Part shown: positions 1 to 11,514 of the stretch, piece by piece
Numbering within the stretch: the first letter of the stretch is position 1
How the letters are laid out: each line of letters opens with the position of its first letter
Source: Euleptes europaea
Taxonomy: Eukaryota > Chordata > Lepidosauria > Squamata > Sphaerodactylidae
DNA length: 64,000 nucleotides
Direction of reading: 5' to 3'
Assembly (NCBI RefSeq): GCF_029931775.1
Contig: NC_079312.1
Coordinates: 16,499,821-16,563,820, forward strand
Made by a program: the position numbers and the translations under genes
Notes under the pieces: model-generated
Seen by the model: only the letters and a program-made list of their open reading frames with translations
Told to the model about the DNA's origin: nothing
The model's database searches: none

Positions 1-170
1 AGGACACAATTTATCCATTATTACAATATTCAAATCATTTTATAAAACATGTGCCCCGAATACAAAAACCCTCCGCCCACCAGTGCCCTCCACCATTGGA
101 CTTCCGATGAAGTGTTATGGCATATAAAAAGAAAAAGCTATTATTATATCATATTAAAAATCATCTTATA

Positions 171-3100
171 CTATAATTCGTTAACTATACTTTTAAAATC
201 CGTTTTTGCCACTTTATCCCAATATGCGGTGGCCTTTGCCCACGTAGATTTAAATTCCTCCATATCTTTATCATATAGAAATGCTGTAATTTTGGCCATC
301 CGCATATACATCCATAATTTTTCTCGCCACTCTTTAATTGAAGGTTTATTTAACTGCTTCCATTTTTTAGCAATTATAATTCTTGCTGCAGCAAAACTAT
401 ATTGGCATATGACTCTGTCACCTTTATCCAAATCTTTTTTTGGTATTCCCAATAGACAAAAGGCGGGGTCTTTCTTAATTTTTAATTTAATCAAATCATT
501 CGTTTCGTTCAAAACTAATCTCCAAAACCTCCTTATTTTTTTGCAAAACCACCAAACATGCATAAATGTACCTATTTCTGTACCACATTTCCAACATATA
601 TTTTCCTCATCTTTCTTCATTTTACTTAATAATACAGGAGTTATATGCCATCTGTAAAACATTTTATACAAATTCTCTCTTATTTCATTTGAAATTGTAA
701 ACTTAAATTCTTTTTTCCATAACTTTTCCCAAATTTCCAAATCTATATTATAACCTAAATCTCTCATCCATTTCAGCATCACTAACTTAATCCTTTCTTG
801 TTCTAAATTTGTCTCTATAAGTAATTTATAAATCCTACCTATCAATCCTTTATTACCCTTAGATAGTATAACCTCAAATTTTGATTTGGTTTGATTAAAA
901 CCTAACCTATTATCTTTATTAAAAACATCTCTTAATTTATAATACATAAACCAATCTTTAATCAAAATTTCTTCTTTTGATTTCAGTTCCCATATACCAT
1001 CTTTATATTCTGTTATTTCTCTATAATTATCACAATCCAAATTTAAATGTGCACCTCTTCTCATAAATGCTTCTATAGGGTTAATCCAACCAGGTGTTCT
1101 ACTTTCAAAAACTTCTTTATATTTATTCCAGATTTGCAGTAAATTTTTCCTAATAATATGAGAATTAAATTCTTTATTTACTTTCTCTTTATCATACCAC
1201 AAGTAAGCATGCCACCCGAATCTCAGTTTAAAACCTTCTAATTCTAATAATTTCGGATTCTCTAAGAGAATCCAGTTTCTAATCCAGGTGAAACATGCTG
1301 CTTGATAATACAATTTCAAATCTGGTAATCCAAATCCACCCGTGTCTTTTTGCTCAATTAAGTTATTGTATGCAATTCTATGTCTTTCTTTACTCCAGAG
1401 AAAACTCATAATATCTTTTTTCCAAACATCAAATATCTGTACACCCTTAATTATTGGGAGATTTTGAAACAAGAAGAGCATTTTAGGTAATAGCATCATT
1501 TTTACTACTGAAATTCTTCCCCATAACGATAATGGCAGTTTTTCCCAACTTATCAAATCCTTTTTTATCTGTTGCCATTGGATCACATAATTATCTTGAA
1601 ATAAGTTAAGGTTGTTATTTGATAACCATATACCTAAATATTTAACTTTATTTTCAATATTAAACCCCGTCTTTTTTACTAATATTTGTTGTTGTGAGAG
1701 AGTCATATTCTTAGTTATAATCTTAGTTTTAATTTTGTTAACTTTAAACCCTGAAAGCTTTCCATAAACCTCCAAAATTTTATTCCATCTGTCAATTTGT
1801 TCAATCGGATCAGTCAAAAAACATACTACATCGTCCGCATATGCTTTAAACATGTAATGATTTCTACCTATTCGTACACCAACTACATCACTATTTCTAA
1901 GATTATGCAATAGTAATTCTAATACTAAAATAAACAGTAAAGGGGAAAGAGGACATCCCTGTCTCGTTCCCCTTTGAATTTCTATTTTGGGTGATAATGA
2001 CCCATTTATAATCAAATTAGCAGATTGTTGTGTATATATACCTTTTATAGCTGTTTTAAAATTCTCACCAAAATCCATAGAATCTAATACCTTAAACATA
2101 AACTGCCAATTAACATTATCAAAGGCTTTTTCAGCGTCCAAAAATATCAAAGCTAATGGTGTTGTATCTTGCTCTGCATATTCTAAAAGATCAATTACTA
2201 CCCTCACATTCTGACTCATCAACCTTCCTGGTAAAAAACCAGCTTGATCCTCATGTATTACTTGATTTAATACTCTTTTTAGTCTTGTAGCTAAGACTGT
2301 TACAAATAGTTTATAATCAGTATTTAATAATGATATTGGTCTAAAATTTTTAACTTCCGATGTATCCGAATTTGCCTTTGGTATTAATACTATATTTGCC
2401 TGTTTCCAAGTTTGAGGGATAATCCCTTCTGTCAATCCTAAATTCATTACTTCCAACAGATAAGGGGTTAATTGGTCTTTAAATATTTTGTAATAGGATG
2501 CATTAAATCCATCTGGCCCGGGAGATTTGTTTAATTTACTTTTCTTTATTGCCTCTTCCAACTCTTCTTTAGTTATTGGCAAATCCAGAAAATCTTTATT
2601 TTCTTGTGTTATTTCCCCCCAGTCTCCTTTAGTAAAATACATCTCCATTTCTACCTCTGAAGGTGTCTTTTTGCTATATAAATTTGTATAAAATTCTACA
2701 AATGTTTCAAGTATCTCCTCTTTTATTCTTGTGACTTTACCCTTCCTTTTAATTTGAGTTATTGGAATTTTTTTCTCCTTCTGCTTAAGTTGCCATGCTA
2801 ACATTTTTCCCGGTTTATTTACATGTTCAAAAAATCTTTGTTTATTAAACATAAGTTTTCTTTCAATTTCTTCTGCAATTAAAAACTCATATTGCTGTTG
2901 CAAATTTCTAATCTTCACCTGTTGTTCATATCTACTTGCTTTATCTTGCAACCTACTTAAATATCTTTCTCCTTGTTTTATTTCATCTAAAATATGTTTT
3001 CTCTTATTCTCTCTTTCCCTATACCATCTTGTATTTTGTTGAATTAATAATCCTCTAATTACTGCCTTACCGGCATCCCAAACTATATCTTGGGGAGTAC

Positions 3101-3938
3101 CCTTATCTATATTTTCTTTAAAATAATTCTGTATTTCTATCTTCAATTTAGCAACTATTTTAGAATTTTTTAAAAGTAAATCATTAATTCTCCAGGGTTT
3201 ATACCCTCTATTTCCCACTTGAATTTTAACTGAGACAGCATTGTGATCAGACAGAACTCTGGGTAAAATTTCTGGGTTTTCTGATTTCTCTGTTAGGCCT
3301 TGCGAAAGCCACAACATGTCTATTCTGGAACATGTTAGGTGTCTTTGTGAAAAGAAAGTATAACCTTTTTTATTTCCATGTGCCAATCTCCAAACATCAA
3401 ACATGTTCCATTGATCAATAAGAGTGTCAAAAACCCCTGGTAACTTTCCTTCATTAAGCGCTTTTTTCTTTTTCCCAGATCTATCTACCTTAGGTAGTAT
3501 AACACCATTAAAATCCCCCATCCAAATCATCTTTTCTGTGGCATATTCAGCTAATAAAATTGCTAATTTATCATAAAACATTTTTTGATTTATATTAGGA
3601 GCATATATTCCCACAAGCAATATCTTCTGAAATCCAGATGTTATTTCAATCATCAAAACTCTTCCCTCCATATCTTGATAAACAACTCTTGGTTCCAATG
3701 AGACAGGTATATACATAGCTATTCCATTAGTCTTTTTAACCCTATTGCAAGCCGTGAAGAGTGTACCTAATCTTACATGTTCCAATCTGAATATATCCTT
3801 TGGGAGTATATGCGTTTCCTGTAAACAAATAATGTTAGCATTACTTTTGAGTAGATGGTGAAATATTTTTCTTCTTTTATTAGGAGAATTCAGTCCGTTA
3901 ATATTCCAAGATAGGACCTGTAACATATCAAAGATCAA
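171..3938 (-). CDS. L1 ORF2: endonuclease / reverse transcriptase, 1255 aa, intact
   Basis: The protein nicks target DNA and copies L1 RNA at the nick (target-primed reverse transcription). The N-terminal APE-type endonuclease shows SWNINGLNS near residue 10, QETH at 40-43, GDFNG, SRIDM and a late SDHN motif. The reverse transcriptase follows with SPGPDGF, RPISLLN, QAGFLPGR, LDAEKAFDNVNW, GTRQGCPLSP and the catalytic AYADD near residue 700, then KYLGIWLS. The C-terminus carries a CX2CX8HX4C zinc knuckle (CWKCGTEIGTFMHVWWFC). Length is close to the roughly 1275 aa of mammalian L1 ORF2p. The native start is probably the Met at residue 5 (MLQVLSWN), because the second L1 copy begins there. No internal stop is seen, so it could still encode an active enzyme. 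Confidence 0.95.
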   Translation of the reverse strand: MIFDMLQVLSWNINGLNSPNKRRKIFHHLLKSNANIICLQETHILPKDIFRLEHVRLGTLFTACNRVKKTNGIAMYIPVSLEPRVVYQDMEGRVLMIEITSGFQKILLVGIYAPNINQKMFYDKLAILLAEYATEKMIWMGDFNGVILPKVDRSGKKKKALNEGKLPGVFDTLIDQWNMFDVWRLAHGNKKGYTFFSQRHLTCSRIDMLWLSQGLTEKSENPEILPRVLSDHNAVSVKIQVGNRGYKPWRINDLLLKNSKIVAKLKIEIQNYFKENIDKGTPQDIVWDAGKAVIRGLLIQQNTRWYRERENKRKHILDEIKQGERYLSRLQDKASRYEQQVKIRNLQQQYEFLIAEEIERKLMFNKQRFFEHVNKPGKMLAWQLKQKEKKIPITQIKRKGKVTRIKEEILETFVEFYTNLYSKKTPSEVEMEMYFTKGDWGEITQENKDFLDLPITKEELEEAIKKSKLNKSPGPDGFNASYYKIFKDQLTPYLLEVMNLGLTEGIIPQTWKQANIVLIPKANSDTSEVKNFRPISLLNTDYKLFVTVLATRLKRVLNQVIHEDQAGFLPGRLMSQNVRVVIDLLEYAEQDTTPLALIFLDAEKAFDNVNWQFMFKVLDSMDFGENFKTAIKGIYTQQSANLIINGSLSPKIEIQRGTRQGCPLSPLLFILVLELLLHNLRNSDVVGVRIGRNHYMFKAYADDVVCFLTDPIEQIDRWNKILEVYGKLSGFKVNKIKTKIITKNMTLSQQQILVKKTGFNIENKVKYLGIWLSNNNLNLFQDNYVIQWQQIKKDLISWEKLPLSLWGRISVVKMMLLPKMLFLFQNLPIIKGVQIFDVWKKDIMSFLWSKERHRIAYNNLIEQKDTGGFGLPDLKLYYQAACFTWIRNWILLENPKLLELEGFKLRFGWHAYLWYDKEKVNKEFNSHIIRKNLLQIWNKYKEVFESRTPGWINPIEAFMRRGAHLNLDCDNYREITEYKDGIWELKSKEEILIKDWFMYYKLRDVFNKDNRLGFNQTKSKFEVILSKGNKGLIGRIYKLLIETNLEQERIKLVMLKWMRDLGYNIDLEIWEKLWKKEFKFTISNEIRENLYKMFYRWHITPVLLSKMKKDEENICWKCGTEIGTFMHVWWFCKKIRRFWRLVLNETNDLIKLKIKKDPAFCLLGIPKKDLDKGDRVICQYSFAAARIIIAKKWKQLNKPSIKEWREKLWMYMRMAKITAFLYDKDMEEFKSTWAKATAYWDKVAKTDFKSIVNEL

Positions 3939-4015
3939 TTAGTTCCCATAATTTTCCCCATTCAACATAAACAACCATGTCAGTTATTGCCCCCCCTCCC
4001 CCCATTCTGCAGTCT

Positions 4016-5088
4016 TCAGTCGTCAGTTATGGAGTCCTCAGAGAAGTCTATTGGTAAATCTCCACCTCCAGCTGCTTCAGATGCCTTTTCTTCTTCTGTA
4101 GATTCTCTAGTTGGAACTTGCTTGGCTGATTTAGTAGGTTTTACCAGGTCTGCCTCATATCTTCTCAGAAACTGCTCCGCCTTATCCACTTCTGTATACT
4201 TGAACCTTTTTGCCTTGAAAGTAAAGGAGATACCCTGTGGGAATTCCCATCTGAATTGGATTCCACTAAGTCTTAAACATTGAACAATCTCCATAAAATC
4301 TTTCCTTTTCTTCAATAGTCTTGCCGGTATTTCTTTCATCAATCTCAAAGGTTCATCTTCAATTTTTAATGGAGTCTTGTAGTGTGTATTTAGTATCAAA
4401 TCCCGATGGCTCCTTGAAAATAGTTGAAGCAGACAATCCCTAGGTACCTTATTTCTGGTTGCGTATGCAGAGTTGATTCTATAGGCTGTCACAATCATCC
4501 CAGCAGTTACTTCTTCAGTTTCCTGTAAAAAGTCAGCCAGAAGGGTTGATAGGTATCCACGTAAATCCTTATTTTCCACTTTTTCTTTCAAACCACGTAT
4601 ACGCAGCGAAGATTCTTTTATCTAAGTTCAATCATAGCCATCTGGTCTTGTTGTCTGTCGTCCCTTTCAGATGAGGATGCTATTGCCATCTCAAGAGTGT
4701 CCACCTTCTTCTTAGTTTCTTTAATTTCCTGTGTATTTTTCTTAAGCTTGGTTTCCACTCTATCTTGCCTGATAGTCAGGGATGAAATTGTGTCTTGCAA
4801 AGTAGCTATTGCAGCAGAATTTTGAGATGTTGTTACTGTATTCTGGGATAACTCCTGCTTCATTTCTATAACATCCTGATGGGTCTTAGTTAAAAGATCA
4901 AAGACAGAAGTCAGTGTTACTTCAGGTTTCACTTTAGGAGGCATCTTGGCACTGACAGATGTTGAAGTAACTGGAGATGTTGTCTGTTTGGCTGGAATTT
5001 GAGTTATTGAAGGTCTTCTCGGAGGCAGTGGTACAGCCAACTTTACATCTTTAAGAATGTCTTTAGTATGTTTCTCTTTTTCTCCCAT
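4016..5088 (-). pseudogene. L1 ORF1 (RNA-binding chaperone), broken by one frameshift
   Basis: ORF1p normally trimerises through a coiled coil and coats L1 RNA. Here the first part (5088-4618) starts MGEKEKHTKD and holds a low-complexity head plus a heptad-rich coiled coil with many Lys/Glu. The second part (about 4616-4016) carries the RRM-like and C-terminal domains, with motifs such as ITAYRINSAYATR-like and RDLILNTHYKTPLKI. The parts lie in different frames and join around 4618-4625, where the sequence should read on into KESSLRIRGLKEK, so a one-event indel is likely. The final codons are DFSEDSITDD. Only 77 bp separate it from ORF2, the usual L1 spacing. Confidence 0.88.
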
Positions 5089-5762
5089 TGGTAGACTGTA
5101 AAGGCTGAAGGCTGAAGACAAAACAGCTGGTACTTGTAATCCAAGGGAATAGAGGAGGATGGGGGGGGGGCAGAAATTTTCTTTTATCTCATTGCAGAAA
5201 AATTATTTCAGATGGAAGAATCCATATCAGAGAAAACAATCACCATGACATCTCACTTGATATTATTCCATGTCACTTGATTGTTCTCCAACTCTTTGTT
5301 TTTACTTCCAAGTTCTTAGTTTAATGAGAAACTTTTTAAAGTACGTCACACAACTGGCAAAAAGCCAAAAGTCTCAAAGCCAAGCGTAACTGAACTATAG
5401 ATTGTTCTAAATGAAGTCTTTGAAGAAAAATACTGCCACACACCCCAAATTAATTCTTTAAATGTAAAAATTTATTTTAAAAAAAAATTTAGAAGAAAGT
5501 CGGATCCCACCTCGCTTGCTTCTTGCTGCTCCTGAAGATGGCGCCGGCCATTCAGCAGAGCCCCGTCAGAGCGACTGCCGCCGATTTCAAGGCGGCTATC
5601 GCTCGAATGACGGGTCCGCCACCGGCACCCGAGTCTGCACCCCCTCTTACACCGAGGGGTGCCGTGCCGGATCTTTTAAGGGGCGATTACATGCCCCACG
5701 GCAACGAGGCGGCAAGAGCGCGGCTTCGCGCTTGCGGCGGGGGGGCCGTCCGACCCGGAAGT
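5089..5762 (-). promoter_or_regulatory. L1 element 1 5' UTR / internal promoter region
   Basis: Upstream of ORF1 on the minus strand, an A/T-rich stretch (5160-5500) leads into a GC- and CpG-rich block (5500-5762). In L1s the internal Pol II promoter lies in the 5' UTR. The GC-rich start resembles that of the second L1 at 52679 in base composition and in the first 11 bases. No individual factor sites are claimed. Confidence 0.55.
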
Positions 5763-6071
5763 CCTAACTCCCAACAAGTTAAGGCGGCAGTTTTCAACAT
5801 CACATAAGTTTTTGTCATGGACATAATCTCTGTACAACCCTAACATCTGCCATAACTGAAACCCAAGTGCTATGAATGTGGCGACCATTATAGGGACAGC
5901 ATATCTTCATTGCCCTTCCAATGGGGTTTCTGAGGGAGAAAAACCTCCCAACAGGGACAGTTGTTTTTTTCCTGAGGGGAGAGAAAGAGAAGGAAAAGTG
6001 AAACTAGAGGTCGGAAGGAAAACTACAGCTTGAAAATCTTGTTGCTCTCTAAGGTGCTACTTGATTCAAAA
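5763..6071. other. Unannotated flank of L1 element 1
   Basis: About 300 bases with no gene or repeat that I recognise. It is the host sequence into which L1 element 1 inserted. Confidence 0.4.
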
Positions 6072-6480
6072 TGTTGCAGGAAAAACCAAAGCCGGTTTTT
6101 AGGATTGGAGGCACAGAGACGTAGGACCAGTATTCTGGAAAAGTAGGTTTTATTTAGCAGCTGCTAGTTCCAGCTTTGCTCTCAGGAGCATTAAAAATAA
6201 GCTGGACCCCGAACAAAGGGGTGCAGGATCTTTTATAACTTTCAGCAAGCTTATTATAATACATTATCTATGCATATTCCATAATAACTTTTTACTGGAA
6301 ATAGAGTTTCAGCTAATAGCTTATTGGCTGATTATAATATTCAGCCCTTTTCTAATAGGCTCACTCACACAGGAATATCATTGGTTAACATAAATGCAGA
6401 AATAATATCATTGGTTTATATAAATTCTGTTTGAAGTTCATCGTTGCACCTGGCATACTATCTGGCCACCATAAATCACA
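6072..6480 (-). mobile_element. LTR fossil (putative 3' LTR)
   Basis: Read on the minus strand, a purine-rich tract (AAGGGAGGGA) is followed at 6480 by TGTGATTTATGG, the arrangement of polypurine tract then LTR start. About 400 bases later the sequence shows AATAAAACC-type poly(A) context and ends near TGCAACA at 6072. This is the layout of an LTR retroelement's 3' LTR. Family is not assignable by eye. It is a fossil without recognisable internal genes beside it. Confidence 0.45.
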
Positions 6481-7130
6481 TCCCTCCCTTAAGATTCCTG
6501 GCGCCAGTCTTTCTTCCAATATCATTCTGGTATCTAGTTAGCCTTGGACCAGCCAAGTAACACTCCTTTCTGTTTTTGGTATCTTTTCCTGTTTGCCTCC
6601 TTCTGTCTGCCCCTGAATTCCAAATCTATCTTCCTGGGGCCCTTTTTGGGAGTTTTGTGATTTTTATTTTAGAGGCCTTCTGTCTCAAAACCTAGCTGAA
6701 AATGAATACATTCTTCCCATTCTCTGCCACCACCTTCCTCCCCTCCTTTATAGCAAAGGCTTCTCAGGGCAGGGACCTGTTTTCCCGAACTCTGCCAAGT
6801 GCCGTGTTTCAAAAATAAACTGATAATAATGAAAGGATCTGTGTCTCTGTCCATCCTAGGCTGAGCCTGGCAGTAGGTGGCCCCTTCCAACTCTATGATT
6901 CTATGGGAGTTGGTGTGAGGACATGGAGATTGCGACATTGGCTGCATCGCTATGTCACTTCTGGGGAAAACCCAGAAGTGACACATGGTAGCTCTAGGAA
7001 TCACTGGAAACTGAATTTTTTTTACCACAGAGTTTCTGACAATTCTTAGAACTATCCTGTGTTGTGAATGAAAACCCAGAAGTGAGGTAGAAACATTGCC
7101 AATATCACCTTTTTGTTTAAAAAAATTAAA
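6481..7130. other. Repeat-derived stretch with a CR1 3' tail
   Basis: No gene is seen. Bases about 6877-6906 read CCCCTTCCAACTCTATGATT and then CTATG, the typical 3' terminus of CR1 LINEs on the plus strand. The rest is not recognised. Confidence 0.4.
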
Positions 7131-7209
7131 AAAATTATCCTGGTGTTTGGAGCAGCTGGTGCAAGTAGAGCTGTCGGTGGGAGGCCTGGTAGCCCTGGCG
7201 CAGCTGTCC

Positions 7210-7484
7210 ATCTGTCTGTGGCAGGCTTCACCCCTCAGAAAATAAAGCTGGGGGGCTCAGAACTGGTCACCAACTTCTGGATGATGATGGGACTTGTAGA
7301 GTCCAAAATGAAGGGAATCAGAAGATCCTGGCCCAGATTAGGTCCAGAAACTCTGCTCTTTGCAATAGAATCAAAGGTTTAATCATGAGAAGCCAGGAAG
7401 GTGGGAAGCAGCATGGACAGGGAGGGTGGAAAATATTCCCTCCTTTACAAAACAAAGGAGTTAACTTCCCTCACTTATCAGAGC
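7210..7484 (+). repeat. Repeat block with an inverted homologue at 35044-35316
   Basis: The block begins around AAATAAAGCTGGGG and runs to the start of the Sauria SINE. The reverse complement of 35044-35316 matches it over its whole length by eye (for example GAATCAGAAGATCCTGGCCC in both). Together with the adjacent SINE it forms a shared block lying downstream of two TRIM B30.2 exons of opposite orientation. Confidence 0.6.
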
Positions 7485-7692
7485 CAGTGTGGTATAGTGG
7501 TTACAGTGTCTTAAAATCCATAAAACCCAGGTTCCAATCCTAACCCCACCATGGAAGCTTGCTTGTTGGCATTGGGCCAGTCACACACTCTCACCCTAAC
7601 CTCCTTCTCAGGGTTGTTGTTGTCCTGAGGATAAAATGGAAGGCAGAGGGATGATGTAAGCTTTTTTGGGTCCACCTCTGGGAGAAAGGCAG
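7485..7692 (+). repeat. Sauria-type tRNA SINE
   Basis: The 5' part has the tRNA-like start GAGCCAGTGTGGTATAGTGG and a B-box region (AGGTTCCAATCC). The body contains GGGCCAGTCACACACTCTCA and AGGGTTGTTGTT. The 3' part (GATGATGTAAGC..TTTTGGGTCC) resembles the BovB-like tail of Sauria SINEs. The family is restricted to squamates, which supports the host assignment. Confidence 0.8.
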
Positions 7693-7775
7693 CAGAGACA
7701 AGGTGAGTGGAATATATTGCTTCTTGTACAAAACAAATGGTGGTGGTTTGGATTAAGAACTTCCCTGAATTATCA

Positions 7776-7985
7776 GAGCCAGTATTTTGTAGTGGTTAAA
7801 GCTTGTCTAGGATCTAGGAGATTCAGGTTCAAGATCTCAATCTCAGATGCTTGGACTTTGGGACAGTCGCTTACTCTCCGCCAGATCTAAATCACAGCAT
7901 TGTTATTGTGAGGATAACATGGAGGACAGGAGAATTATGTTAGCCACTTTGGGTCCACACTGGTGAGAAAGGCTCTGTAATGAGC
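7776..7985 (+). repeat. Second, more diverged Sauria-type SINE
   Basis: It has the same order of parts as the copy at 7485: GAGCCAGTATTTTGTAGTGG, a GGTTCAAGATC B-box remnant, GGGACAGTCGCTTACTCTC, GAGGATAACATGGAGGACAG and CACTTTGGGTCC. It is more diverged, so probably older. Confidence 0.72.
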
Positions 7986-8494
7986 CAAACTTAATACTGC
8001 CCCAAAGGAATAATTTCAGAGAAATTACTGTTGGCTGTGTTCTGTAAAAAAAATGAGGTATATTTTTCAGAGTTGCTCCTGTTGGAGAGGGAAAGACATT
8101 TGTCATAAATCTGATTTTATCTACAGATTATTGCACTTTTGTTGCTACATCAGATATGGCATAAGTCTTTTGCCAGGAGGTGGAACTGCTCATTCAGCAT
8201 TTAAACTACTAAATATTGAGAGCACAACAGATCTCTCATCAATACTTACAATGATGGGCATCTTTGTGGGCATCTCCAGCTTCTCTTCTCCCTTCCCTCC
8301 AGCTGTTGGGAAAAAGGAAGGACCCTGGATTTCTTCTTACCCCTCTTCTTGTGAAGATTGGACAGGATCACATATCTAATTCTGAATCTGGTACCCGTGT
8401 CTCTAAAATAACCCAGAAAATGGGGCTAGATACACTCAGGAGATGTTTTCCTACTGAAGTGACTGTGTCATAATAACTATAACACAGGAAGAGG

Positions 8495-8991
8495 TTGATA
8501 ATTCAGAGCAGTTTGTTTATTAAGCTTAATAATACATACCGGGTGGGAGCTTCCCAAATGCGCAGGACAGCTCGCACACCAGAACAAAGGATTGCCACAA
8601 CATTTATAACCTCTGGTCAGGGGTATTACAAAATACGTAATATAGTGCATAGATACACAAAGACCCAATGATGGACACCTTTGGATTAGCATAGGCCTAT
8701 CAGTGGCAATTGAGGCTGCACCTTAGCTGGTTACATGATCTGGGGCAGGGAACATTCCTTAGGCCATAGGTAATTCTGGGCCCTGTCTTGGTGGATGGCT
8801 GTATCAGGCACCGACAGCCTGATTCTCTGACTCCTGGCTCTTGGTTGCCACCCTCCCAAAGCCCCCATGTGTGTGTGCCCATGAATGCATAGTATCTCAA
8901 ACCTGCTTGTATACTTTAGGCCTAGCTTTTCCAGAAGAGCAATTATGCAAACTGAACACATAAGCATACAATAATGATTACAGGCATTACA
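8495..8991 (-). mobile_element. LTR fossil with polypurine tract
   Basis: On the minus strand the sequence AAAAGGGGGGAA ends at 8992 and is followed by TGTAATGCCTGTAATC, a polypurine tract abutting an LTR start. A poly(A)-type AATAAAC occurs in the distal half and the unit fades near 8495. It is read as a 3' LTR of an old LTR retroelement. The family is not identified. Confidence 0.45.
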
Positions 8992-10712
8992 TTCCCCCCT
9001 TTTACTTATTACCTTTAAATTCTTTTAAAGCACGGGAGTGTGAGGGGGCTAAGGGTCCAGAAGGAACACAAGCTCCTTTGGGACAGCAGATTAAACTGAA
9101 CAATTGGTGCTGAGCGCAACTGCAGGCATGAGAGTTTGAGCTAAAGTGTTAGTCTATGCAGAACCTGAGGGCAGGTGATGTAGGTAGCAGCAGACAATAA
9201 AACAAAAAGGATTAACAAACAACCTGCTATGCAGACATATTAAGAACTTTCCACAAATTTTTAGCTTGTACTTGGCATACATTATGACAGACTTGCACCT
9301 GTAATATTATTTATTGTCCATTTAGAGTATCAACTGAATGTCATGGGCAAAATGTCTTTAAGTCCACATTTGTCCTTGTTACGATGAGTAGAAAACCCCG
9401 TGCTGTTAATATTCCCACAATTTCTTTAGTGCACCTGTGCTGATGGATTCAGTTTAATAGTTATAACACAAGGCTGGCAGGCACAGGACTTTGTCATGTA
9501 TAGAATTAATGTCTTGATGTATAGTCTGGAAGATGGAAATGTTAGACAAAAAATCCATATTAAAAGCAAACACAATTGTTATTGTGGTTTCGCAAACCTG
9601 TTGAACATCAAAACTGGATCCCTTTGTAACTGTTGGGAGTCAGTGTCAATTGCTTTTAGAAATCCCATTGGAACATTCAGGAAGGCCATTATTCAGAAGG
9701 GTTGTGTTTCCTTTTTGCAGAACACAATGATAGTTTAGGACCTGAGATGTTTATCGTTGATTCCACATCAGGCATCTAGGGTACTTTTCCCACCTGGTTA
9801 GTATGTTTCCACACTACCGTTTTTCTGCGACTTTTGACCGCTGTAAAAGGTAATTGAGCAGTACTTGACACATGTGCTTTACCTCTATTGCTGGTCATTA
9901 GCTCCACAGAATTTTGGATAAGTATCCATCTGCCTGGAAGGACATCACATCTGACACAGGCCCTCAAGTGTTTGTTTAGGCGTTGCAATTACTTGACCTG
10001 TATTAAGAAAGATAGTCCAAAGAAACATTTTTGTTCAACAGTAAGAAAGTTCAAGCCTTACTTTGAAAGGGAGTCCGTTCCTGTGAACGCTGGACAAAAG
10101 TCAGAGCAATAATGAAGAGGCTGGAGAAAGAGAGTCAGGGCTGGAAACCACGTTTTTTGACTTAGGAAAAACATCTTTGCACAGGGGCTATTGTCTTTGA
10201 TGGAGATCCTGCAAAAAACTTAAAGGTACCTGAATGTCATACTTCTGGCATTCAAGGCTGGATGAAGGTTATTTTAAGCCTTTGTTATTTAGTCCACTTG
10301 TGGGGGTTAATTTCCAAAAACAAACTTGCTTTGGTGTCTTCTGTCCACAATTCATTCTTTTTCCTAGAAATAAAAAATCTTCTAACAACTTAAAAACTGT
10401 AGTAGTGAGTAATTGTCTAATTGCTCACGTGTTAAGCCCAGACAGAGATTCCCTTTGTAACAAAATAATGAGCTTAATGCCAGTATTTGTGACTTATTGC
10501 AGTTAGAGAAATGTGTGGTGCTTCATGCAGACTTAAGTGAATAGAAATGAATAGAAAGAGAGGAAAGGATGTTTTTGACACGCATTTATATACATGGGTG
10601 TCGCATTTTAAAAAAGTATTTTTGGCCTCTGTTTATGTACACAGAGCCAGTGTATGGTGCCACAGGTAAAGGACCTTTATTGGAGGCACAGTATCTTCAG
10701 TATCTTCCCCCC
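8992..10712 (-). mobile_element. Probable interior and second terminal piece of an old LTR element
   Basis: This follows the putative LTR at 8495-8991 on the side where internal sequence is expected. No conserved gag, pol or env segment is recognised, and the region looks heavily decayed. A second purine tract (AAAAGGGGGGAAGATACTG, minus strand, about 10730-10700) with a nearby AATAAAGG signal may mark another LTR piece. The extent is approximate. Confidence 0.25.
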
Positions 10713-10747
10713 TTTTCCTGTTAATTGACATTCTTGACAAGTTTTGG

Positions 10748-10806
10748 GTGATGTTTGGTGATGTTTGGTGATTCCTGGAGATTCCTGGAGATTCCTGGAG
10801 ATTCCC
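10748..10806 (+). repeat. Short tandem repeats
   Basis: Two short arrays abut: GGTGATGTTT repeated two to three times, then GGAGATTCCT repeated four times. Replication slippage is the simplest source. Confidence 0.85.
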
Positions 10807-11514
10807 TAAAACTGCTTTATTGAAGAGTTCTAGAGGCGGAAAAACTCAGGAGAGACAGTTGGAAGAAGCAAAGATTGAGCTGGCAATGCAGTTAAACAAA
10901 AAGCATGAATAAGACATGATAACAGAACCAACAATTTAGAAAGTGCAGATTAAAAAAACAAACAAACAAACAAACAAAACCAAACTTTTTGCACCTTCCC
11001 TTGCTAAACACAGCATTGTTTAGTTTTTTTTTAAAATATAGAATAAAAACATTGTGCTAACGTGAATAGGAAGAAGTAGTAAACAGAATGGAGAACAACT
11101 GTATACTGAAAATTAGGATTTTGAACAAGCACATATAAAAATAACAATATAACACGGTCTATAAAATGCTGGAGTCATAATACTATTTGCAAAACTTTGA
11201 GGCATTTGAAGTGCTTAACTTAAAAAATAAAACACAGTATAAAATATATTACCAAAGAAAGAAGTGTAGATTGCAGCTTTAAAGGACACAGGACATAATT
11301 GGTGCCATCATTATAATATTTGAAATAACACACCTATTAAAGCAGAATGAGTGTTGCGTTATTTAAAAAATGAAGAGGTCGTTTTACATATGGTAACCCT
11401 ACAAGATTAAAAGAGGGAAACAAAGAACGATGAGAACATAAAATAAAAATGGCAATGATAGGGAGAGGATCCTCAGTGCCCTTCAGAAAGGGTATGGATG
11501 AACTGAGGCAAATC
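10807..11514. other. AT-rich stretch without recognisable genes
   Basis: No open frame or repeat family is supported. It contains a small (AAAC)n run near 10957-10978. Confidence 0.4.

Larger units (their letters stand above)
1..5762 (-). mobile_element. Near-complete L1 LINE (element 1), minus strand
   Basis: This is a non-LTR retrotransposon of the lizard L1 type read leftward: 5' UTR about 5762-5089, ORF1 5088-4016, ORF2 3938-171, and 3' UTR running off the window at base 1. Its 5' end (reverse complement begins ACTTCCGGGTC) matches the start of the second L1 at 52679, so 5' truncation is unlikely. ORF2 is uninterrupted and ORF1 has one frameshift. Intact ORF2 coding suggests a young insertion. 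The target-site duplication cannot be tested because the 3' end lies outside the window. Confidence 0.93.

Noticed and set aside
5523-5807. Short Pro/Ala-rich open frames at the right edge of L1 element 1
   Set aside because: They fall in the GC-rich L1 5' UTR and share no similarity with the other L1 copy at protein level.
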